From the NCBI GenBank assembly GCA_030068075.1, contig CM057833.1, positions 45,279,587-45,343,586 on the forward strand: a stretch of DNA of 64,000 nucleotides, in the 5' to 3' direction. Under the pieces are notes generated by a model that worked only from the letters and a program-made list of their open reading frames with translations, had not been told where the DNA came from and searched no databases. Origin of the DNA: Paguma larvata. Lineage: Eukaryota; Chordata; Mammalia; Carnivora; Viverridae. The position numbers and the translations under genes are program-made. This document shows, in pieces, positions 56,740 through 64,000 of this stretch. How positions within the stretch are numbered: position 1 is the first letter of the stretch; each line of letters starts with the position of its first letter.

Positions 56740-56890
56740 TTCAACAAATCTTTTATCTTAGGTTGAACTAAAATCTGCCCTCTTATAACTTTTACCCATT
56801 GGACTTTGGCCTGCCTTCTAGAGCTAAACAGAATAAATCAACTCGCTTTTCTAAATGAAAACCCTTCAAATATTCCTGTTTAATAAATTG
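56740..56890. mobile_element. Ancient amniote/mammal-wide repeat fragment
   Basis: 'aggttgaactaaaatctgcc', 'cttttacccattggactttg' and 'gccttctagagctaaacaga' match a widespread old repeat (CR1/L3-like in my memory). Family not certain. Confidence 0.5.
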
Positions 56891-57204
56891 AATAAATAGA
56901 CTCCACTTTAATAAATTTGCCCTAGGCCTGTGGGCCTTTGCAAGGCAGGCAATATAAATGAAGATGATGCCGGCACATGAAATGCTCTGTGGACCACATG
57001 ACTGCCATTCTGCCCCAGAGAGAGGGGGGAGATGAGAGGGGCTTATTTAAAATGAGCCACCAACAGTGGTGGTCAGACGTACAAGCTTCAGGCTTTCTGA
57101 AGCAAGCCAAGATATCGCACATCTTGATTTTTTTTAATGTGCATCATACATATTTGAAAATCAGTCCCTCCCCTCTTTCCTTTTGTATTTCTTCCTTTCT
57201 TTGT
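56891..57204. other. Unassigned sequence
   Basis: Nothing recognised. Confidence 0.5.
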
Positions 57205-57430
57205 TCACTTATTTAAAATATACTGAATACCTAATCTGTGCCAGGTACTCTGCTAAGCTCTTCCTGCAGATATCTCATCTCATTTAGTTCCTATTCCCAG
57301 GGACACATAAGGTACAAATTAGGAAACTTTGGCTGTAAGTCAAAAATCTTATCCAGGGCACATGGAACCACCAGGAACAGAGCTGTAAGTCAATGCCAGG
57401 TAGGTTTGTCTAGTGCATTCTGCTGCTTAA
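57205..57430 (-). mobile_element. MIR SINE, antisense
   Basis: 'gaatacctaatctgtgccag', 'gtactctgctaagctcttcc' and 'aatcttatccagggcacatg' are reverse-complement MIR. Confidence 0.82.
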
Positions 57431-57468
57431 TCATATCTGTGGAAGGAAGGACAGTAGGATGAGGAGGC

Positions 57469-57509
57469 AACACCCACACCCATACCCACACCCACACCCA
57501 CACCCACAC
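57469..57509. repeat. (CCCACA)n hexamer array
   Basis: About seven 6-bp units of CCCACA, one changed to 'cccata'. It contains many CACCC words. Confidence 0.93.
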
Positions 57510-57514
57510 TGCAT

Positions 57515-57720
57515 TAGGCCTGTAAGGATTTTGTCAAGAACCCTGAGCAAGAGGAAAGAAACAGCCTGAGCCCAGGTGTGGAGATATTTAGGAATCTGTC
57601 TGGTTTGGGCAACGGACAATGGTTTGATGTGCCTGAGGTGCACAGTACGTATGAAAGGCTGGTAATAGATCCAGCTAGATAGGCTGGAGCCCACGTGTGA
57701 AGCACAGGAATGTGACACAG
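57515..57720 (-). mobile_element. L2 fragment, antisense
   Basis: 'tttaggaatctgtctggttt' and 'caatggtttgatgtgcctga' resemble reverse-complement L2. Diverged. Confidence 0.5.
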
Positions 57721-57919
57721 TGACAAGAAGCTGGGACTCTATACAGCTGTGATAAGGTGGCTCGGGGAACAGCCATCGCTATTCCTCTGAGGGACAAGAC
57801 TGATTTTATTGACTTCCACGCTCAGTGGCTTAGCTGCTCACCCACCATTACACTCCTGTCACTACTGGAGCTCAGGGATCATTTTTTTTTTAGGTTCACC
57901 CAGGACTGGCTAAAAACAG

Positions 57920-58484
57920 ATATGCAGGTTTTAAATCACTAGAAGGGAAAAAAAAAAGTTCCAAGATAAGATAGCCCATATAGAAAAAGGAAACAAAGGA
58001 AGTCCCAAGAAAGTATAAAGAAGAAAAAAAAGTAAAACAAAAAGACAGAAATAAGACCAAACATATCAGTTATGACAGTAAATATAAATGGTTTAAGTTC
58101 CTCTAATAAAAGATAAAGTCTTTCAGATTGGGTTAAAAGCAAAATTCAGCCATATGCTATTTACAAGACATGAACAGCAAAACAAAAGAAAGAAAAGGGA
58201 GAAATGCTGGGCAAAATATTTATCAAGCATAGAAAGCAAACAAAAAGAATGCAACTGGCAACATTTCAAAGTAGAATTCAGGGTAAAAGAAGTATTATAT
58301 GAGACAAAGAAAGTTATTTTATATTGATAAAAGACTCATTTTACAATGAAGCTATATGACACATGCCATTACTTAATGGCAAAATATATGAAGCAAAAAC
58401 TAGAAATGTAAGAAGATGGTGACAGAAATAAGGAGATGGTGATAGAAACAATATTGATGTTGACTTTAACAATGAGAAAGACAA
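57920..58484 (+). mobile_element. Old LINE-1 fragment, ORF2 endonuclease region
   Basis: 'atatcagttatgacagtaaa' followed by 'tataaatggtttaagttcct', then 'gattgggttaaaagcaaaat' and 'atatgaagcaaaaactagaa', fits the start of L1 ORF2 (endonuclease domain). Frames are broken. It stops exactly where the SINE begins and does not resume after it. Confidence 0.8.
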
Positions 58485-58604
58485 GGGGCGCCTGCGTGGC
58501 TCAGGTAGTTAAGTGTCTGACTTCAGCTCAGGTCACAGTTCTTGGGTTTGAGCCTCGAATTGGGCTCTGTGCTGACAGCTCAGAGCCTGGAGCCTGCTTC
58601 GGAT

Positions 58605-58643
<39 letters not shown>

Positions 58644-58682
58644 CTCCCCCACCAATACTCTGTCTCTCAAAAATAAATAAAT
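58485..58682 (+). mobile_element. Felid-type CAN-SINE with internal (CT)n
   Basis: Head 'ggggcgcctgcgtggctcag', a B box with one change ('gggtttgagcct'), the felid body 'gctgacagctcagagc', a pure CT run at 58,609-58,639, and an 'aaataaataa' tail. No target duplication was found. Confidence 0.96.
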
Positions 58683-58764
58683 ACCTCTGGACACCTCTAG
58701 ACAAGTAACTCAAGAAACTTCTCTGAAGAGTAGGGGAGGACCAGGGCTGAGTGGATTAAGGCAG

Positions 58765-58890
58765 AAAGATATAGTGGAAAGAACACAGGCTTGGAACCAG
58801 GGACCGTGCTTGGCACCTCAGTTTAACCACTTATAAACCATAGGCCCTCACGGGGATGTGATGAGGTGGAGATTTCTCAGTACCATGATG
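58765..58890 (+). mobile_element. MIR 5' half
   Basis: 'gatatagtggaaagaacaca' and 'ggcttggaaccagggac' match the MIR start. Confidence 0.65.
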
Positions 58891-58904
58891 GTGTACCAAC
58901 CTTC

Positions 58905-59030
58905 TACCTTCACATTGTATTGTATGTGTACTATGAAGTCTGGTAAAGAAACCGAGGCTTAGGAATGCGAAGGTCATACTGCACTAAGGGGCAGAACTCG
59001 GTTTAATGTCAGCATTGCCTAAGCCCAAAT
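58905..59030 (-). mobile_element. MIR fragment, antisense
   Basis: 'aaagaaaccgaggcttagga' through 'ggggcagaactcggtttaat' matches reverse-complement MIR. Confidence 0.65.
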
Positions 59031-60250
59031 AATGAGGCTGTACATAAGTGAGAAAATTAAACCATTTATTATAAAATATAAATTGATAACTTAATTAATT
59101 CCTAGTAAATAAAGACAGCAGAAGACATGCATCATAGCTGAAATCCTTTGTTTTTAACCATAAGGCTCCCTGGCCTCTCCCCAGGCACTAGCCTGTACCC
59201 CAAGGGCTTCCCATGGAGCCCACAGCCTGGCCTGGGAGTACTGGACTGGCCCCCATCAGTCTAGCACAACTGTTTATTGGATGTGATATACTCCCACACA
59301 AGGATGCCGGCCTCCCCTTCTGTATCTCACACAATCTTGCTTCCCAACATCATTTTTTTCCCATTTGACTGAATACTCTGACCTAGAACGGCTACGCGTG
59401 ACTTGAAATTTAAGCATTCCTCTTTCAACTCTGTGATAAAAATCTTTTTCCTTTAATAATGCTCCCAGTGGCTCCTCGCCCATTCCTTTTCATTTCTGCT
59501 AGGTGCTTTTAAGTTCGGTTTTCTTTCCACCCCCTGCAAACTCCCCAAGGCTTAGCTTCAGAGACCAGCTCTCTCAAGACCAAATCAATTCCAACATTCA
59601 ATTAAGCTAATTAAGTTCAGGTTGCTATCAATATATTTCTTAATTATGGTTTAAACATAGGTAAAACCTAGAATTGTTCATCAACAGCCCTTAGCCTCGG
59701 CTGAAAGCTAGCATCTACCATTAAGAATTCCCATGGGTCAAATGGAGGTTCTGACAATAGTTAGAAAGACCACATGTATATTTGCATAGGATTTGCATAT
59801 ATCTACATAGGTTAGTCTCTTCACAGAAGATTTCCAATTAAAATGTTATTATTTCAGCCTTGAAGTTGTTGTTTCCTGATTCTCCTATTCTCTAGTACCA
59901 TTAGCAACACCTGTTCATTTTGACATTGATTTTTGTGTGAGAGGACAACAGGACAATGAAGAGAAAGGACAGCTGCCATGATCTACAGCCAATAGTGAAA
60001 GCCAAGAATATCAGGGCACATCTCTGAAGTGGGCTGACCTTAGCAGTTGGGACGTTCTGTCTAGTGGAGAGAAGACCCCAGGCAAGTCTGGGAATAGCTG
60101 CTGGACGGTTGAGCAGAAGAATCTATAGTTAGGTGGCTGGGCAGGTCTCCACTTCTCCCTTCCCTACTACGTTCTGCCCTTGATCCTGGATGAAGCATTT
60201 CTTTCCTCCCAATGGGTCTTTTTTCCCCAAAACATAGATACCAGAGACTC
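59031..60250. other. Unassigned unique block with homeodomain/octamer-like motifs
   Basis: About 1.2 kb with no recognised repeat or exon. Around 59,590-59,640 there are clustered TTAA/TAATTA words, and two perfect ATTTGCAT octamers lie at 59,780-59,787 and 59,791-59,798. A regulatory role is only a possibility. Confidence 0.5.
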
Positions 60251-60254
60251 TTTC

Positions 60255-60635
60255 TGAAATATAAGATCTGGTCATTTTATTCTTCTGCTTGGAGGTTTCC
60301 CCAATGCCGAAGGTGTGAGAGCTACAATCCAACATAATATGTAAATTCCTTCATGGCAGCCCTCCTTCTGCTTCTCTTGACTTTACTTTGCATTCTTGAG
60401 TCCAGCCAAGGTGAACCCACAGAGAATTTTTTTAAACCTAACAGATGCCTATATACCTACAGGTCTTTGCGGATACTGCTCCTTCTGGCCTCTAGAACGT
60501 ACTTTGCCCTGACATGGCTAACTCCTACACTGTCTCCTCCTTTGAGGAGTCCTTCCTAATCGCTGCCTCCTACCTCCATGTTCCAAACACTTCCATTCGT
60601 ATTTTCATGGCTCCTCATGTCTCCCTCTTTCCTCC
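60255..60635 (+). mobile_element. L2 LINE, ORF2/3' region
   Basis: 'tctgcttggaggtttcccca', 'acatggctaactcctacact' and 'gaggagtccttcctaatcgc' follow L2 order. A leucine-rich open frame here is a by-product. Confidence 0.72.
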
Positions 60636-60894
60636 ATTGGTAAAACTCAGGAGGGATCACAGGAGCTCTGTAGGATCCAAAGAGGATCACTCTTTCACTA
60701 TTGGCAGAAAAAAAGATATGACCCAGCCATGGACCCCACTTCTCCCTCCCCCTATCAGTCATCATCTTACCACTGCTATCCTGATTGAGGCCATTGGGAA
60801 TAATATCACACACACATACTAATAAACCCAGTACTCTAAGCTGTCCCTCACCACCAGATTCTAATCACCATAAGGCTTTATCAGCAATGACGTA
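60636..60894. other. Unassigned sequence
   Basis: Lies between two L2 segments that may be one copy. Nothing recognised. Confidence 0.45.
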
Positions 60895-61135
60895 ACCCAA
60901 CCTCTCCTGCTCTAGCATCTATTTTTACTTTATTTTTCCCCAATGTATTTATTACATTTATTATCACCTAACACACTTAAACATTTTTTTTTACTTTTTA
61001 TTAGTCTATTTCCCTCCTCCAGAATGTAAGCTCCATGAGGGTAGGGAATGTCCTGTTTTGTTCATAGAATCCCTAGCATCTAGAAAATAAATGACACATA
61101 GTATGTGCTCAATACATATTTGTTGATGAGTGGAT
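60895..61135 (+). mobile_element. L2 LINE 3' end
   Basis: Well preserved: 'ccagaatgtaagctccatga', 'gggtagggaatgtcctgttt' and 'agtatgtgctcaatacatat'. Confidence 0.9.
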
Positions 61136-61644
61136 CTTAAAACTTATTGCACTATAGTTAGTGTGATAGTTTGCTACTTGAGGGCTGGGATCAGAGCTTG
61201 TTCTCGTTGTCAAATGTGGTAAACAACAACAACAGCAACAAAAGAGTATAATTAGAGAGAATCTCTTCCTTCCCACACATTCTAAGAAGGACAGGCCACC
61301 AGGAGGAACTTCTGTTTGGCTGGTTGGGATAATGGATGTGGCAGAAGCTTTCAAAAGTACATTTGAAAGGGTCTGGGGCTACCTGGAGGAAAGCCATTCT
61401 CAAGGAGAACAAATGAAGGAAGAGAGAGGTAAAAAGCCAGGTGGCTGGCAGGAGGAGGTGATTACTTGAGTTGGTTTATTGAGTAAGTTCGTGAGGTAGA
61501 TATTTAAAAAAACAGATTTTAAGAAGTTCTTGCTGTATATTGCATAATGGGAATTTCTTTTTGCTCAAGAAAACCTTCGGTAAAAATTCACATTAATCTT
61601 CACTGAATGTGACACCTAAGAAGAAAGACTTTCAAAAGAGAAAA
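61136..61644. other. Unassigned sequence
   Basis: A small (CAA)n run at 61,224-61,247. Otherwise nothing recognised. Confidence 0.5.
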
Positions 61645-62005
61645 GACAACATGGATGGGTCTAGAGAGTATAATGCAAAGTGAAATAAGCCAGCCAGAGA
61701 AAGACAAATACCATATGATCTCACTCATATGTGGAATTTAAGAAACAATACAAATGAACACAGGAAAAAAAGAGAAACACACCAAACAGACTTTTAACTA
61801 TAGAGAACAAACTCATGGTTACCAGAGGCACGGGGGGGTGGGGGAGTGGGGGAGAGGCAGGTGATGGGGATTAAGAGTATACTTATTGTGATGAGCAGAG
61901 TAATATCTGGAATTGTTGAATTACTATATTTTACACCTGAAACTAATAAAATATTGTATGTTAACTACACTGTAATTAAAACAAAAAAATAAATTAAAAA
62001 AAGGA
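61645..62005 (+). mobile_element. LINE-1 3' end (older than the 6-kb and 39-kb copies)
   Basis: 'acatggatgggtctagagag', 'gaaataagccagccagagaa' and 'tgatctcactcatatgtgga' mark the L1 ORF2 end. A G-rich 3' UTR (61,832-61,853) and 'cctgaaactaataaaatatt' lead into an A-rich tail. No clear target duplication. Confidence 0.92.
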
Positions 62006-62457
62006 AAGACCATCTGTATATGCAAGGAGTGAAGCTTCAGGAAAGACACAGAACTGATGCTTAACACATGTTTAAAATGAATGAAAAGATGAATGAGTGA
62101 ATGAAATGAAGTACAACCAGTAGGTAGAAATCTAAGGGTATAATTTTTTTCTTAACATGAAAAACATCTTAAAATTCTGGATTATCTATAACTAGAGTGA
62201 GCTACCCTCAACCTCCTTTTTTTTCCAAGATCAACGTAAGATAATCACGTCACCAAAAATACAGTAGTAGAAATGTCTGCAGTGGGGATGGCATTAGATC
62301 AGATCAGTGGTTTCCAATCTGTATTATAAGGGCTAGAAGATTCTGGGGGTCATGCTTCAAAGATTATCTCCTTGGGTGAGGAAGGGCACAGAATGCAAGC
62401 TTTTGAGACCTCCAAGTCCGTTTTAACCAATATACCTCTGTCTTTAACTGTATCATT
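62006..62457. other. Unassigned sequence
   Basis: Nothing recognised. Confidence 0.5.
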
Positions 62458-62494
62458 CATTTGATCATTCATTCATTAATTCATTCATTCATTC
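62458..62494. repeat. (TTCA)n run
   Basis: 'tcattcattcattaattcat' and neighbours, an imperfect tetramer run. Confidence 0.85.
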
Positions 62495-62558
62495 TGCATT
62501 CTAATATTAAATACTACGTGCAAAAAATGCTGCACAGGCTTTCTGCAAGACTGCTTTT

Positions 62559-62782
62559 TTAAAATTTTTTTAACGTTTTTATTTTATTTTTGAGAGTCAT
62601 AAAGACAGAGCGTGAGCAGGAGAAGGGCAGAGAGAGAGGGAGACACAGAATCCGAAGCAGGCTCCAGGCTCTGCACAGAGGTCAGCACAGAGCCCGACGC
62701 GGGGCTCGAACTCACAGACTATGAGATCATGACCTGAGCCGAAGTCGGCTGCTTAACCAACTGAGCCACCCAGGTGCCCCTC
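62559..62782 (-). mobile_element. CAN-SINE, antisense, with perfect 17-bp TSD
   Basis: In plus orientation: T-rich tail complement, GA-rich body, 'ggtcagcacagagcccgacg', an intact B-box complement 'ggggctcgaactc', and the head 'ctgagccacccaggtgcccc'. Perfect 'tctgcaagactgctttt' flanks lie at 62,542-62,558 and 62,783-62,799. Among the least decayed SINEs here. Confidence 0.97.
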
Positions 62783-63004
62783 TCTGCAAGACTGCTTTTG
62801 AAGAACTGTTTTTAACTTTAAAAAATTTCAAAGGATCCTGATGTTCCAAATGACGCTAAGACTCTGATGCTTCCACAAGCTAAGTAAAAATCATTACACA
62901 ATGTACTACTATGGACTGTTCCCAAGGTCCCAGGAGGGACTGAATGTACTACTGTCAAAGGAAGAACCCATGGTGGGAAGGAAGAGAGACTTGCATTCAT
63001 CTAG

Positions 63005-63195
63005 TCCCTCTGTGCAATGTGCTTTCTGAATGATTGTTTATTCGAATCTTTACTACAACCCTGAGGAGAATATTTTGCAGATGATGGAATAGAGGGTCCC
63101 AGACGTTAAATGATTTGTCCAAGACCATAAACATAATAACTTGGATTTGAATCCATGTCTCTGTTGCCAATGCCCTTCTCTTTCCACCACGCTTG
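63005..63195 (-). mobile_element. MIR SINE, antisense
   Basis: 'tttactacaaccctgaggag', 'aaatgatttgtccaagacca' and 'ttggatttgaatccatgtct' follow reverse-complement MIR. Confidence 0.85.
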
Positions 63196-63815
63196 GGAAC
63201 AGTCAGATGTTTGCAAGCTGGTGGCTTGGTTGCTTCTCAGTCTCTACCTTGCAGGCATGTGAATGCAATCAGTAACACAAAGAGAGGAGAGAAGACTGAT
63301 ATGTTGGGGTATCTAGAGAATGTGTGGCAAGGGTGGCCATGATGCCAGAGACCAGGAATTCAAACAATCAGACCCTGAACCTGGCCTTTTATGCAAATTC
63401 TTCATATGCAACAATTATGCTCATAGCTTGGATATTTCTCCAAAGACATGAAAATATGAAAGGAAAGCCAATGACTTATCAAATCATTTAAAATGGAATG
63501 GCCACTGCATTTTTCTGTACTTTTTATTTTTTTCTTCGACTCAGAGGAATAAATATCCTGGCCTTGATAAAAGAGAGGAGCAATGGATTTCAAGGTAAAT
63601 GAGCCTGAGAAGAGGTTTTTCAGAAGGCTGGACTTTGGCTGCTTTCTCATCAAACAGAAAGATGTCTGCAAGAGGATATGTGGATGAACACACCCTTGAC
63701 AGGGCTCAAGGTGGGCTGAGAGGGTAGGGGGAGGGGTGAAGTAAGGTAGTATCAAGAAACAACCAATGCTGTAACTCAAAACTCGAAGGTTGGTATTTCA
63801 CAAAAACACTGTTAT
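63196..63815. other. Unassigned sequence
   Basis: A 125-codon minus-strand open frame (63,402-63,779) has no recognised domain. No repeat is recognised. Confidence 0.5.
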
Positions 63816-63819
63816 TTAA

Positions 63820-64000
63820 TCCCTATTCATTCATTTATTCATTCAGTACTAAGTGCCCACCATACGCCCTATCCTCCTGGAATCAGCAAGGCTGACACTG
63901 TCCCTGTCCCTTACATTCTAGTTGAGGGTCATGTAACAAACAATTGAATAAACTATTACAATGTCTAAAAAGATAAATGCTCTAAAGAGTATTGAAGTAG
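63820..64000 (-). mobile_element. L2 3' end, antisense, running off the window
   Basis: 'ttcattcatttattcattca', 'ctaagtgcccaccatacgcc' and 'tgtcccttacattctagttg' are reverse-complement L2. Confidence 0.82.

Noticed and set aside
57469..57509. Interstitial telomere repeat
   Set aside because: The unit is CCCACA, not CCCTAA, so it is a plain hexamer microsatellite.
60353..60559. A 68-codon open frame that looks like a signal peptide (Leu-rich start)
   Set aside because: It lies in a recognisable L2 segment, its start is not a good initiation context, and the Leu run is the C/T-rich L2 sequence translated.
1..64000. CRISPR arrays, operons, prophage or bacterial gene clusters
   Set aside because: No regularly spaced direct repeats or dense coding. 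The repeats are mammalian SINE, LINE, LTR and hAT families.

Overview
This is a stretch of mammalian nuclear DNA, almost certainly from a cat-family (felid or close feliform) carnivore. It looks intergenic or intronic: no protein-coding exon, RNA gene, CpG island or promoter is recognised. The species call rests on the tRNA-Lys-derived SINEs. Several carry the carnivoran tRNA head followed by a body reading 'gctgacagctcagagc', the felid version of the CAN-SINE, and a family of LINE-1 3' ends is of the carnivoran/felid type. The other repeats (MIR, L2, MLT1-type LTRs, hAT fossils, old L1M) are the usual eutherian background.

Layout. 1-1.67 kb: an old L1 3' end. 3.4-5.7 kb: L2/MIR debris and a SINE. 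5.8-6.9 kb: a 5'-truncated young L1 with a perfect 15-bp target-site duplication (TSD). 7-17.8 kb: MIR/L2 fragments, two hAT fossils, a SINE and a perfect 42-bp tandem duplication. 17.9-23.5 kb: three L2 elements, each split by a MaLR-type LTR, one of those LTRs itself split by a carnivoran L1. 23.5-30 kb: a 35-bp and a 31-bp tandem duplication, two SINEs, an old antisense L1, and a 195-codon open frame of unknown origin. 30-37 kb: mostly unassigned unique sequence with a perfect 10-bp-arm hairpin at 34.0 kb. 37.26-39.61 kb: the youngest-looking and largest element, a 5'-inverted L1 flanked by a perfect 16-bp TSD. 40-53 kb: MIR/L2 with SINEs at 44.1, 44.8 and 51.0 kb, an old L1 and microsatellites. 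53-64 kb: more L2/MIR, an L1 endonuclease-region fragment abutting a SINE, a unique block with homeodomain/octamer-like motifs near 59.6-59.8 kb, another L1 3' end, and a SINE with a perfect 17-bp TSD.

No genes are seen working together. The only protein-like sequences are broken LINE-1 ORF2 pieces, none able to encode a complete protein. I do not see a new biological system. The observations most worth a second look are the unexplained open frame on the minus strand at 28.9-29.5 kb, the inverted L1, the nested L2/LTR/L1 structures, the three tandem duplications of 31-42 bp, and two motif-rich unique blocks that could be regulatory. Family names for old repeats come from remembered consensus features, without a repeat search, so boundaries of old elements are approximate to tens of bases.
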